From: Roseovarius arcticus
Lineage (GTDB): Bacteria > Pseudomonadota > Alphaproteobacteria > Rhodobacterales > Rhodobacteraceae
Reading direction: 5' to 3'
Assembly (NCBI RefSeq): GCF_006125015.1
Contig: NZ_SZZN01000001.1
Coordinates: forward strand, 2,666,001-2,730,000
Length of the DNA: 64,000 nt
Positions 42,673 to 51,272 of this stretch are shown here, in pieces. Position 1 is the stretch's first letter, and every line of letters begins with the position of its first letter. The notes beneath the pieces are model-generated. The model searched no databases and was not told where the DNA came from. It saw nothing but the letters and a program-made list of their open reading frames with translations. Made by a program: the position numbers and the translations under genes.

Positions 42673-43302
42673 ATGTCATTCGATCTCTGGCTCGCGTTCG
42701 TCGCGGCGTCCACTGCCCTTCTGATAGTTCCCGGCCCCACTGTTCTGTTGGTTCTCAGCTATGCCCTCAGCAAAGGACGCAGCGTCGCGCTGGCATCGGC
42801 GGCTGGCGTGGCGTTGGGCGACCTGGTGGCAATGACAGCCTCGTTGATGGGCCTCGGCGCGCTGGTGCTGGCCTCTGCCGCGCTTTTCACCGCGCTGAAA
42901 TGGATTGGTGCGGTCTATCTCATCTGGCTGGGGGTCAAGCTGATCCGAAGCGCGTCAGGTGCCGTTTTAACTTTGCCGCAAGGCGCGCAAGTGACGGGGG
43001 GCGGGGTGTTTTGGCACGCCGCCGCAGTCACCGCGCTCAATCCCAAGTCCATTGCGTTTTTCATCGCCTTCGTGCCGCAGTTCGTGGTGGTCGACGCGCC
43101 GCTCGTGACGCAATTCGTCATCTTGATCGGCACGTTTGTCGGCCTCGCCGCGCTGAATGCGTTGATCTATGCGCTTCTGGCGGACCGGATGCGCGCGCGC
43201 ATCGCTCGGCCCGGCGTAGTTGGATGGCTGACCCGCGCAGGCGGCGGCGCGCTGATCGCGATGGGGCTGGCGACGGCGCTGATCCGGCGCGGTTCCGCAT
43301 AA
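42673..43302 (+). CDS. LysE/RhtB family exporter
   Basis: A 209-residue membrane protein with six helices. The N-terminal [18 protein letters not shown] motif and [15 protein letters not shown] identify the LysE/RhtB amino acid export family. The ATG at 42673 is preferred, with AGGAG eight bases upstream; an ATG at 42667 sits too near that site. It overlaps apt (TAATG). Placement between mtnP and apt hints at export of a methionine-cycle or purine-related compound, which is speculative. Confidence 0.9.
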   Translation: MSFDLWLAFVAASTALLIVPGPTVLLVLSYALSKGRSVALASAAGVALGDLVAMTASLMGLGALVLASAALFTALKWIGAVYLIWLGVKLIRSASGAVLTLPQGAQVTGGGVFWHAAAVTALNPKSIAFFIAFVPQFVVVDAPLVTQFVILIGTFVGLAALNALIYALLADRMRARIARPGVVGWLTRAGGGALIAMGLATALIRRGSA

Positions 43303-43856
43303 TGCAGTCACCTGAATCGACGGACCGCGCGCCCCTACGCGATCTGATCCGCACAATCCCTGATTTTCCCAAACCGGGGATCATGTTTCGCGACATCACC
43401 ACCCTATTGGCCGATCCTACCGGACTGCGCCGCGCCGTCGAGGACATGGCCAGCCCTTGGGCGGACAGCGGCATCGACAAAGTCATCGGGCTAGAGGCGC
43501 GCGGCTTCATCCTTGGCGGCGCGGTGGCATGCCGCCTCGGCGCGGGGTTCGTTGCGGTGCGCAAAGCGGGCAAGCTGCCGGGTACCGTTATTTCGCAGGA
43601 CTATGCGTTAGAATACGGCAGCGCGACGTTTGAATTGCACGAAGACGCCATCGAGGCCGGCGCGCATGTCCTGATCGTCGATGATCTGCTTGCTACCGGC
43701 GGAACTGCTCTCGCCGCGGTGGCCTTGTTGGAGAGGCTGGGCGCGCGCATCGCCGCCTGCACCTTCGTCGTGGATCTGCCTGACCTGGGCGGGCGCGCTC
43801 GGCTGGAGGCGATGGGCATGGACGTGCGCACGCTTTGCGCATTTGAGGGCGACTGA
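43302..43856 (+). CDS. apt: Adenine phosphoribosyltransferase
   Basis: A 184-residue PRTase forming AMP from adenine and [40 protein letters not shown] and the PRPP loop [13 protein letters not shown] are intact. The ATG overlaps the LysE stop (TAATG), so translation is coupled and the longer open frame running back inside lysE is not the gene start. It completes methylthioadenosine salvage with mtnP. Confidence 0.96.
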   Translation: MQSPESTDRAPLRDLIRTIPDFPKPGIMFRDITTLLADPTGLRRAVEDMASPWADSGIDKVIGLEARGFILGGAVACRLGAGFVAVRKAGKLPGTVISQDYALEYGSATFELHEDAIEAGAHVLIVDDLLATGGTALAAVALLERLGARIAACTFVVDLPDLGGRARLEAMGMDVRTLCAFEGD

Positions 43857-43859
43857 GGG

Positions 43860-43899
43860 CGCGCGCCGCCTCTCCGCTTGACCCACGCGGCGGCGCGCG
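43860..43899. other. Stem-loop after apt
   Basis: An 11-bp perfect stem (CGCGCGCCGCC 43860-43870 with GGCGGCGCGCG 43889-43899) around an 18-base loop in the 56-base gap between apt and DUF952. No U-tract follows, so it is an mRNA end-stabiliser or weak terminator. Confidence 0.55.
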
Positions 43900-43912
43900 G
43901 CATCAGGGGCGC

Positions 43913-44251
43913 ATGATGCTATACAAGATATTTCGCCGTGATGAGTGGGCCGCGTTGCGCGCCGCCAAAACCAGCCCAGGCGCGCCTGTGGACATCGCCG
44001 ATGGCTATGTTCACCTGTCGACGCCCGATCAGGCGCCCGAGACGGCGGCGCGGCATTTCGCGGGCGAGGATGGCTTGATGCTACTTGGGATTGAGGCAGA
44101 TCGTTTAGGCGATGAACTGAAGTGGGAGCCGTCGCGCGGCGGCGCCCTCTTTCCGCATCTTTACCGCGACTTGCGGCTCAGCGATGTGGCTTGGGCGCAG
44201 CCTCTGCCACTACTTGATGGTCTTCACCAGTTTCCGTCGGGCGCGGCATGA
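43913..44251 (+). CDS. DUF952 family protein
   Basis: A 112-residue protein. [33 protein letters not shown] and F-P-H-L-Y-R-D-L match DUF952, a small family with a fold related to glutathione-S-transferase-like/ADP-ribosyl enzymes but without an assigned reaction. It overlaps pyrD by 4 bases (ATGA), a common pairing in this group. Confidence 0.88.
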   Translation: MMLYKIFRRDEWAALRAAKTSPGAPVDIADGYVHLSTPDQAPETAARHFAGEDGLMLLGIEADRLGDELKWEPSRGGALFPHLYRDLRLSDVAWAQPLPLLDGLHQFPSGAA

Positions 44252-45306
44252 GCGTGCTGGACCGCGCCGGATTGGCCGTGCTGCACAGGCTGGACCCTGA
44301 GCGCGCGCACGGGCTCGCGCTGCGGGCTCTGCGCACCGGGCTGGTGCCTCTGCCGGGGCGGGTCACATCGCCGCGGATTGCTTGTAACGTGGCCGGGCTG
44401 GCGCTGGATAATCCCGTCGGGCTGGCTGCCGGATTTGACAAGAACGCGCAGGCACTGGCGCCTCTCGCGCGCGCCGGTTTCGGCATGATCGAGGTGGGCG
44501 CCGTGACGCCCCGCCCGCAGATCGGTAACGCACGCCCGCGCCTTTTTCGCCTGCCGGAGGACCGCGCGGTCATAAACCGTTTCGGATTCAACAACCTCGG
44601 AATGGAGGCGGCGGCGCATCGGCTGGCGCAGCGGCCCAAGGATGCGGTGATCGGTCTCAATCTGGGCGCGAACAAGGACAGTGACGACCGGGCCGAGGAT
44701 TTTGCCCGCGTGCTGGCCCATTGCGGCCGTCACCTGGATTTTGCGACAGTGAACGTATCGAGCCCGAATACCGAAAAGCTGCGCGATTTGCAGGGGCCCG
44801 CCGCACTGGGTGCGCTACTGGCCGGGGTGATGGAGGCGCGCGACTGGCTAGAGCGGCCTATCCCGATATTCCTGAAGATCGCACCAGATTTGGATGACAG
44901 CGCCTTGGAGGGCGTTGCCGAAGTGGCGCGCCAATCCGGGCTGGCGGGCATCATTGCCACTAACACCACGCTGGACCGGACCGGCCTGACCAGCGCCGCG
45001 CGCGGCGAGGCGGGCGGGCTGTCGGGCGCGCCGCTGTTCCAGCGATCGACGCGCGTTCTGGCGCGGCTGTCGCAACTTACGGAGGGCGAGTTGCCCCTGA
45101 TCGGCGTTGGCGGTATCGCCACGGCCGAGGATGCCTACGCCAAGATCCGCGCAGGCGCGAGCGCGGTACAGCTATACTCGGCGCTGGTTTACGAGGGACT
45201 GGCGCTGGTGCCGCGCATCGCGCGCGGCCTGGATCGATTGCTGGAGGATGGCGGCTACGCAAATGTCGCTGATGCGGTAGGTACCGGGCGGGAGGAGTGG
45301 CTGTAG
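44248..45306 (+). CDS. pyrD: Quinone-dependent dihydroorotate dehydrogenase
   Basis: A 352-residue class 2 enzyme oxidising dihydroorotate to orotate at the inner membrane. The N-terminal amphipathic extension (~40 residues) anchors it. Motifs: [36 protein letters not shown] (catalytic Ser), L-K-I-A-P-D-L, A-T-N-T-T and G-V-G-G-I (FMN phosphate). Its start overlaps DUF952, and its stop is 6 bases from that of the convergent MATE gene. Confidence 0.96.
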   Translation: MSVLDRAGLAVLHRLDPERAHGLALRALRTGLVPLPGRVTSPRIACNVAGLALDNPVGLAAGFDKNAQALAPLARAGFGMIEVGAVTPRPQIGNARPRLFRLPEDRAVINRFGFNNLGMEAAAHRLAQRPKDAVIGLNLGANKDSDDRAEDFARVLAHCGRHLDFATVNVSSPNTEKLRDLQGPAALGALLAGVMEARDWLERPIPIFLKIAPDLDDSALEGVAEVARQSGLAGIIATNTTLDRTGLTSAARGEAGGLSGAPLFQRSTRVLARLSQLTEGELPLIGVGGIATAEDAYAKIRAGASAVQLYSALVYEGLALVPRIARGLDRLLEDGGYANVADAVGTGREEWL

Positions 45307-45312
45307 ACGCAG

Positions 45313-46653
45313 CTATTCTGCCGACCGCTCCAGCGCTGGATACCGCATCCCCAGCGTGATACCCCGCACGGCGAAGGCGATCAGCAGCGCCGCCCATAAC
45401 CCGTGATTGCCAAAGAGCGGCATCAGTACCGCCACCGCCGCGCCATAAACGGCGAGGGACACGATCATCATGTTGCGCATGTCGCGCGTGCGTGTGGCGC
45501 CGATAAAGATACCGTCCAGCATCCACGCAGCCGCACCAAAGATCGGCGCCGCCACTAGCCACGGAAGGTAGGAGCGGCCCGCCTCGCGCACGGCATCCGA
45601 CGCGGCAAGCGTATCGATTGCCGCCCCGCCAAAGAGGCCAAAGCACAGCGCCAGAACAATCCCGGCGCCCACGCCCCATTGGCTGGTCAGGATCGACGCG
45701 CGCCGCACTGCGCCTGCCGCCCGTGCGCCGACCGCCTGTCCCACAAGCGCCTCGGCGGCGAAGGCAAAGCCGTCCATGATATACGAGCTGACGTGCAGGA
45801 ACTGCACCAGCACCTGATTGGCCGCCAACGTTACGTCACCCAAGTCGCTCGCGAGAAAGATGAACGATAGCATCACCACCTCCAGCAGCGCCGAGCGGAT
45901 CAGGATATCGGTGTTGACCGACGCCATCCGCCGCAGGCGCGCAAGATCGAACACAAGCGCCCAGTTGCACCAGTCCGGCACGCGAAATGCATCCCGGCAC
46001 ATGAAAAACGCACAGATTACTCCGGCCCATTCAGCGGTAAAAGTGGCCCATGCGACGCCGCTTACGCCCCACTCCAGCCCCAGCACAAACCACAGGTTCA
46101 GCACGATGTTCAGCCCGTTCATCACCAACTGGATTATCAGCACCGCACCTGTCCGCTCCATCGCGATCAGCCAGCCAGTCATACCAAACATGGCGATCAT
46201 GGCAGGCGCGCTCCAGACGCGGACGCTCATGTACTGCAGCGCGAGCATTTCAACCTCAGCGCTCGCGGGGGCAAGCGCGAGCGCGCCCGCGAAGAGCGGC
46301 ACATGAACCAGTACGACCAGCACACCGCCCATGGCCCCGATCAACAGGGCGCGTGTCAGCATCGCCGCCACTTCGCCGGTGTCGCCCGCGCCGCGCGCCT
46401 GCGCTGTCAGGCCGCTGGTGCCCATCCGCAGAAAGCCAAAGATCCAATAGATCGCCGTCAGGACCACAGCGCCCACGCCTACGGCGCCGATTGGTGCTGC
46501 CTGTCCCAATTGGCCGATCACGCCCGTATCGACGATACCCAGCAGTGGCACGGTCGCGTTTGACAGCACGATGGGCCACGCGATGCGCAGCACGCGGCGA
46601 TGCGTTAGGCGGATATGTGCAGCCGCGCCGGGCTGGTGTTTTTCACGTATCAC
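45313..46653 (-). CDS. MATE family efflux transporter (DinF-like)
   Basis: A 446-residue, twelve-helix transporter. R-I-A-W-P-I-V-L-S-N-A-T-V-P-L-L-G-I-V-D-T-G-V-I-G and the repeated second-half version (N-Q-V-L-V-Q-F, A-A-E-A-L-V-G-Q-A-V-G) fit the DinF/MATE class, which exports organic cations with sodium or proton influx. A GTG at 46653 is chosen because GGAGG lies six bases upstream; a TTG at 46668 overlaps that site. Substrate unknown. Confidence 0.92.
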   Translation of the reverse strand: MIREKHQPGAAAHIRLTHRRVLRIAWPIVLSNATVPLLGIVDTGVIGQLGQAAPIGAVGVGAVVLTAIYWIFGFLRMGTSGLTAQARGAGDTGEVAAMLTRALLIGAMGGVLVVLVHVPLFAGALALAPASAEVEMLALQYMSVRVWSAPAMIAMFGMTGWLIAMERTGAVLIIQLVMNGLNIVLNLWFVLGLEWGVSGVAWATFTAEWAGVICAFFMCRDAFRVPDWCNWALVFDLARLRRMASVNTDILIRSALLEVVMLSFIFLASDLGDVTLAANQVLVQFLHVSSYIMDGFAFAAEALVGQAVGARAAGAVRRASILTSQWGVGAGIVLALCFGLFGGAAIDTLAASDAVREAGRSYLPWLVAAPIFGAAAWMLDGIFIGATRTRDMRNMMIVSLAVYGAAVAVLMPLFGNHGLWAALLIAFAVRGITLGMRYPALERSAE

Positions 46654-46860
46654 GTGGCGCCTCCGCAAAAGTAATGCACCGACGGCGCATGCCGCCTTGC
46701 CTTATTGGCGCGCTCCGGTTAGGGCGCAAGCCCCGATGCGCGGCTGCGCACACGCAATCGTGACGCTTCGTCCGCCCGCTAGTCTTCAGCCAGACATTGC
46801 AACTGCGTCATAGCGCATTATTTGGCGATCTATCAGATGAACAAGCAAATCAGGATTTTG

Positions 46861-47262
46861 ATGACCAACACGACCATGACTATCCGCGAGATGTGCGACA
46901 CTTTCGAAGTGACTCCCCGCACGCTACGGTTTTACGAGGCCAAAGAGCTGCTTGCGCCTATTCGGCAAGGGCAAAAGCGGCTTTTTACGCACCGTGACCG
47001 GGCGAGGCTGACGCTAATCCTGCGCGGCAAGCGCTTTGGCTTTTCGCTTGAGCAGATACGCCAGTTGCTGGACCTGTATGGCGCGGATGACCAACAACAT
47101 AGCCAGATGGTGCGCACTCATGAGATGGCAGCCGAGCGGTTGGCGGAAATGATCCGCGAGCGCGATGAGTTGGACGCCGCGATCAGCGATCTTCGGACCC
47201 AGATGGACGGGATTGCGCGCGCGCTGGATACGCAGCAAGCATCGAATCACGCGGCAGAATAA
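46861..47262 (+). CDS. MerR family transcriptional regulator
   Basis: A 133-residue regulator. The winged helix-turn-helix (T-I-R-E-M-C-D-T-F-E-V-T-P-R-T-L-R-F-Y-E-A-K-E-L-L) and F-S-L-E-Q-I-R-Q-L-L-D-L-Y are standard MerR; the rest is a dimerisation coiled coil without metal-binding Cys residues. Among MerR types it resembles those beside acyl-CoA dehydrogenase genes, but no such gene is here. The ATG at 46861 has AGGA five bases upstream. It diverges from the MATE gene across 207 bases with no clear operator found by eye. Confidence 0.9.
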   Translation: MTNTTMTIREMCDTFEVTPRTLRFYEAKELLAPIRQGQKRLFTHRDRARLTLILRGKRFGFSLEQIRQLLDLYGADDQQHSQMVRTHEMAAERLAEMIRERDELDAAISDLRTQMDGIARALDTQQASNHAAE

Positions 47263-47373
47263 TCACGCGGTGATAGCCGCCCTCTCCGTCATGGCGAGGG
47301 GGGTGACGCGGTCGCGCGCGCCGCGGTAGAGTACCTCAGACGACAGGCCAATCCCACGCCCGAGGTAAAGAAG

Positions 47374-47586
47374 ATGCCCAAACGATTTCGAATGACCAGA
47401 CGCTTTAACGTCGCAATGACAGAAGACGGGTATCGCCGCCTGCGTCGCCTCGCCCAAGAGGCCGGGCTGGACGAAGGTGAGGCGCTATCGTTCCTTTTCG
47501 AAAATTTCGATAGCGTGATTAACGAAGACACCTTCTCGCATAGGTTGCGGCTATTCAATTCCGAACTTGAAGCGCGAAAGCGCTAG
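47374..47586 (+). CDS. Small ribbon-helix-helix-like protein, unknown
   Basis: A 70-residue protein that reads K-R-F-R-M-T-R-R-F-N-V-A-M-T-E-D-G-Y-R-R-L-R-R-L-A followed by a Gly turn (G-L-D-E-G-E-A) and a second helix. A basic strand then two helices is the layout of ribbon-helix-helix DNA-binding proteins; the family call is tentative. AGGTAAAGAAG precedes the ATG. It stands alone between the MerR gene and the phosphorelay cluster. Confidence 0.65.
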   Translation: MPKRFRMTRRFNVAMTEDGYRRLRRLAQEAGLDEGEALSFLFENFDSVINEDTFSHRLRLFNSELEARKR

Positions 47587-47755
47587 TTTTACTGAATTTT
47601 TAAGCCATTTGTGGCCTGCCGTGCAGACCACGTTAAATCTAATGTAACATCAAAGCGCTATTTCGGGGCCATAATTAGAACACCTTTTTTCGCGATTTTG
47701 GCCTTTGGCACGATGCAGGTTCGCCCGACATTGGTGCAGTAAGGCGGGGGACACC

Positions 47756-48745
47756 ATGAAGATATTGGCGGTGGACGATGATCCGATCATTCTTGAGCTT
47801 CTCGCGCATTTCATCGCCGCGTCAGGCGATCATAAGTTGGTGACAGCCGGATCAGGCGCCGAGGCGCTTAACATCATTGCGCAAGTCGGCCTGCGCCCCT
47901 TTGATTGCTTTTTGTTCGACATAAACATGCCTGAAATGACCGGCATTGACCTGACCCGCGTGGTGCGCGAAATTTCGCGCCATGCGCATACGCCCACCCT
48001 CATGCTGACGGCCATGTCCGACAAACGCCATGTCGATGCCGCCTTTACGGCCGGGGCGACAGATTATCTCACCAAACCCTTTGAGATGGGCGATTTCACA
48101 TCGCGCCTTGGGGTGGTCAACCAGATGGTATCCGCCCGCCGCCCGCGGACGAAAAAGATATTCAGCGCCCCCGCCTCAAAACGCGATTCTGGCGGCCCTT
48201 TAATACCGGAACATTTGCAGTTGCACGCGCCGATCGCGATCCATGACGTCGAGAACGTGATCGAATACCTCGCCATGGAAAACTACGTTGCGCAACTGTC
48301 ACGCAGTGCGTTGTTCGGATCGACAACATTTGCATTTTCCATACGCCAAATCGACGTGTTCCACAGTCAGATGACCAGCTTCGAGTTCTACAGCCTCGTA
48401 TCCGATGTCGCTGAAGTCATCTCTGACACGATGATCGCACATCAATTCTTGATGTCCTACGCTGGTAACGGCACATTTGTCTGCGTAACCGAAGGCGGCT
48501 GGCGACCTCAAGCCGCACAAATGATGGATGCAGTCAATCTGGCCCTGTCGCAAACCGATTTGTTTGACAATGCAGGCCTGCGCTTGCAACCGCGCGTCAG
48601 CACGGGCCAGACTATTCGCCTAATCTGGCAGACTGGCGCGTCCGCTATGGGCGCGATCGCACAGGCCCACACCAGCGCCGAGGCGGCAGGCCTCGCACAC
48701 GAGGCTGCCCGTAACACACTTTGGACAGTGGAGAACTCAGCATGA
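47756..48745 (+). CDS. Response regulator with a degenerate GGDEF-like output domain
   Basis: A 329-residue protein. The receiver domain (1-120) has D-D-D at the pocket, D63 approximately in F-L-F-D-I-N-M-P, and K in Y-L-T-K-P-F. Residues ~175-325 follow the layout of a GGDEF domain (helix E-F-Y-S-L-V-S-D-V-A-E-V-I, then M-S-Y-A-G-N-G-T-F-V-C-V-T-E-G where G-G-D-E-F would be, then the V-S-T-G-Q-T-I-R strand). GGDEF is replaced by G-N-G-T-F, so cyclase activity is unlikely; the assignment is inference. The ATG at 47756 lies after GGGGGACACC. It overlaps the Hpt gene by 4 bases. Confidence 0.8.
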   Translation: MKILAVDDDPIILELLAHFIAASGDHKLVTAGSGAEALNIIAQVGLRPFDCFLFDINMPEMTGIDLTRVVREISRHAHTPTLMLTAMSDKRHVDAAFTAGATDYLTKPFEMGDFTSRLGVVNQMVSARRPRTKKIFSAPASKRDSGGPLIPEHLQLHAPIAIHDVENVIEYLAMENYVAQLSRSALFGSTTFAFSIRQIDVFHSQMTSFEFYSLVSDVAEVISDTMIAHQFLMSYAGNGTFVCVTEGGWRPQAAQMMDAVNLALSQTDLFDNAGLRLQPRVSTGQTIRLIWQTGASAMGAIAQAHTSAEAAGLAHEAARNTLWTVENSA

Positions 48746-49101
48746 CCTCAAATGCTCATGAAGCCCTGCCCGGTTTTGCCGCGCTCAGGACCAAATTTAT
48801 GTTGATCCTGGACGAACGACAGGCCGCGGTTGCCACCCATGCAATGGACGCTTGGAACGCCGAGACAGCAGAGGCCAAGAGGACCAGCCTCGCATCGGCG
48901 CGCGCCATCCTGCACAAGATCGCAGGCACCGCCGGAACATTCGGCCTGCCGGACGTGGGCGCTGCCGCCTTTGCTTGCGAGGGGTTGATCGACGCGCACC
49001 TGGACGATCCAGAAAGCGTTGAACTGTCCTGCCCGCCTGAAATCCTAATCGAGATCGATGATTTTGTCTCGCTCTGCGAGCCTTATCTAGCTGCCGCCTG
49101 A
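48742..49101 (+). CDS. Histidine phosphotransfer (Hpt) domain protein
   Basis: A 119-residue stand-alone Hpt protein. The phospho-His is H58 in A-I-L-H-K-I-A-G-T-A-G-T-F-G-L, the family H-x-L/I-x-G-x-x-x-x-F/G pattern, within a four-helix bundle. Its ATG overlaps the stop of the receiver-GGDEF-like gene (ATGA), so the two are made together and are probable partners in a phosphorelay. It converges on the receiver gene at 49225. Confidence 0.88.
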   Translation: MTSNAHEALPGFAALRTKFMLILDERQAAVATHAMDAWNAETAEAKRTSLASARAILHKIAGTAGTFGLPDVGAAAFACEGLIDAHLDDPESVELSCPPEILIEIDDFVSLCEPYLAAA

Positions 49102-49224
49102 CCAAGCACAATTGCAGTCTGTACCTGCCAAATGTGACACCGAAATGTAACGCACTTGGCCGCGAATTTGAGCGCTCATAGACAACAAAATCTGGCTGCC
49201 GCCCTTTTTCGTCATGCCCCAACG

Positions 49225-49614
49225 TCAGGTGCTAGCGTGGCCAGTTGTGCGGTGAAGGATTTTCTTGAGTTGGTCGCCCAGCGTCATCGGATCAAACGGC
49301 TTGGGGATAACGTCCGCAGCCCCAGCAGCGCATAGGTTCGCAATTTCGACATGCTCTGCGCGCGCGGTCATAAAGACAGCGGGCACACGCGTCAGGTGCG
49401 GCATCTTGCGCAGTTCTATCAACGTTTCGCAGCCCGTCATACCGGGCATCATCATATCTAGCAGCAAGATATCAGGGTGCTGATCTGGTGCAACGCTCAG
49501 CGCGGCCTCGCCGCATTCGCATTGCGTAACCTCAAAATCGCCCGACATAGACAGGGCCATTTCGGTAATCTCGCGAATATCGCTGTCGTCTTCGACGTGC
49601 AGTATGCTGATCAT
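49225..49614 (-). CDS. Single-domain response regulator
   Basis: A 129-residue receiver. H-V-E-D-D, phospho-acceptor D53 in L-L-L-D-M-M-M-P-G-M-T-G, T in F-M-T-A-R-A and K in I-P-K-P-F-D-P are all present. There is no output domain. Its ATG overlaps the stop of the preceding kinase gene by 4 bases, so it is probably the first acceptor of that kinase and could pass phosphate to the convergent Hpt protein. Confidence 0.93.
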   Translation of the reverse strand: MISILHVEDDSDIREITEMALSMSGDFEVTQCECGEAALSVAPDQHPDILLLDMMMPGMTGCETLIELRKMPHLTRVPAVFMTARAEHVEIANLCAAGAADVIPKPFDPMTLGDQLKKILHRTTGHAST

Positions 49615-50981
49615 GGCGCGGTGGTCCCCGGTCTTGTGTCATCGGCGGCTGTAAGGTGCGCCATGTGACTATTTAGCGCAGCTTTTGGCAACGTAAAGTA
49701 GAAATCAGTGCCTGCGCCCTCGCGCGACTGAAATCCGATGGTGCCGCCCATCCCCTCGACGATGGCTTTGCAAATGCTTAGGCCTAAACCCGTTCCGCCC
49801 TTGGCAGCGCGGTCAGAGTTAGGCATGTCGGCAAACCGCTGGAATATCTTGTATTGATCGGACGCAGGAATCCCGCCGCCCTCATCCCGGACGGATACAC
49901 GCAAATGGTCCGCGCTATCGCGGATTTCCACAGTCACGCGCCCGCCCTGCGGAGAAAACTTGCAAGCGTTCGACAAGAGGTTCGTCAGGACCTGAATAAA
50001 TCGGTTTGGGTCGGTCACGAAGGGCAGCGGCGTATCCGCGCCAATAGTTTCGACCGTCACGTCGAACCGATCCTGTAGGATCTGCGTCGCGCTATATGTC
50101 TCGTGCACCAATTCGGCCACGTCGGTTTCGCGCATATCGGCCACCATTTCGCCGCTCGCGACTTTGTCGAGGTCCAGAATGTCGTTGATGATAAGGATCA
50201 ACCGGTCCGAGCTGCGATGCGCGATCTCAAGCAGGGCCAGCGCCTTGTCCGGCAGGTTCAGATCGCTACTGCACAGCAGCAAGCGCAGCGCGCCTTTGAT
50301 TGACGTCAGGGGCGAGCGTAGCTCATGACTGACGGTCGAGATGAATTCGGACTTGCGCTGATCTTGGGCGACCTGGTCTGAAATATCGCACATCAAGATC
50401 AGAAAACGCGTGCTGCCGGTCGTATCGCGCAATTGCTTGATGCTGACATGCAATGGAATGTCTCTGTGCATCACCTCGAAATGGGTGCCGTTGTTGCCGT
50501 TGTCTTTTAGCGATCGGCAGGCACGCGCGATGTCGCGCAGCTCGGCACTGTCGGCGAATTCGTCCAGCGGCTCCTGTGGCAGGTCGCCACTCGCCCGGCC
50601 CAAACGCTGCTCTGCGGCGCGATTCATATAGCTGACGCGCCAGCCATTCGCGTCTATAATCCAGATATCGTCGCGCAGTTCGCTAAGGGCCTCGAGCTGG
50701 CCAGCGGCGTCGATTGCGTCGGCGACGGGGCGCGCCCCTTGCGCCTTCGACTTCTGCTGCTTCTGCATCCGCGCCAGTTTGCGGTCGTAGCGCCGTTTTA
50801 ACAAAAAACAGGGCGCAGCGGTAGCCAAAGCGATGGCTCCAGCACCGGCCACCAGTGGCGCCGCCGGGCCGGTGAGAGCCAGGATCGTGCCGCCGTACCA
50901 AGTGGCACCCAGCGCGACGCCGCTTAATGCGGGAACGAGATAGACACGATTGAAATCGGGGGAGGTTTTGTCGGCAATCAT
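49611..50981 (-). CDS. PAS-domain membrane sensor histidine kinase
   Basis: A 456-residue kinase. Two N-terminal helices (about 15-35, 42-62) are joined by only a few residues, so there is no periplasmic sensor. A PAS domain (~95-205: D-D-I-W-I-I-D-A-N-G-W-R-V-S-Y-M-N) follows, then the H-box T-V-S-H-E-L-R-S-P-L-T-S-I, N-box L-T-N-L-L-S-N-A-C-K-F-S, D-E-G-G-G-I-P and K-G-G-T-G-L-G-L-S-I. The start at 50981 is preferred over a GTG 16 codons upstream, as neither has a strong ribosome binding site but this one starts nearer the first helix. It is coupled to the receiver gene downstream. Confidence 0.92.
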   Translation of the reverse strand: MIADKTSPDFNRVYLVPALSGVALGATWYGGTILALTGPAAPLVAGAGAIALATAAPCFLLKRRYDRKLARMQKQQKSKAQGARPVADAIDAAGQLEALSELRDDIWIIDANGWRVSYMNRAAEQRLGRASGDLPQEPLDEFADSAELRDIARACRSLKDNGNNGTHFEVMHRDIPLHVSIKQLRDTTGSTRFLILMCDISDQVAQDQRKSEFISTVSHELRSPLTSIKGALRLLLCSSDLNLPDKALALLEIAHRSSDRLILIINDILDLDKVASGEMVADMRETDVAELVHETYSATQILQDRFDVTVETIGADTPLPFVTDPNRFIQVLTNLLSNACKFSPQGGRVTVEIRDSADHLRVSVRDEGGGIPASDQYKIFQRFADMPNSDRAAKGGTGLGLSICKAIVEGMGGTIGFQSREGAGTDFYFTLPKAALNSHMAHLTAADDTRPGTTAP

Positions 50982-51272
50982 CGGTTGTTCCAAATCGGGA
51001 TCGTGACCTGATTGGCGAACGCGCCGCACGAAACAGATTACTCTTGAACATCACCTTCGCTTCACAAATCGGCAGAATTATGACGCCGCAGCAATTTGCT
51101 GGCCGCCGTGGTGCGCAACCGCCGGGCGATGCACGAAAGCGTCGCGGCGCGGATTGGGCGTATTGTAATCATCTAGGAACTTGACACGTGCGCCATGCAC
51201 CGACAGCGTCGAGGCACGCCGCAGTTATTAGCGCGCTTCTCTCGCAGAAAGGTCGACCACGGTGCCTATCCG

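Noticed and set aside
47263..47558. Minus-strand frames opposite the small RHH-like gene
   Set aside because: No ribosome binding site or family match; the plus-strand frame has both a good ribosome binding site and an ordered fold pattern.
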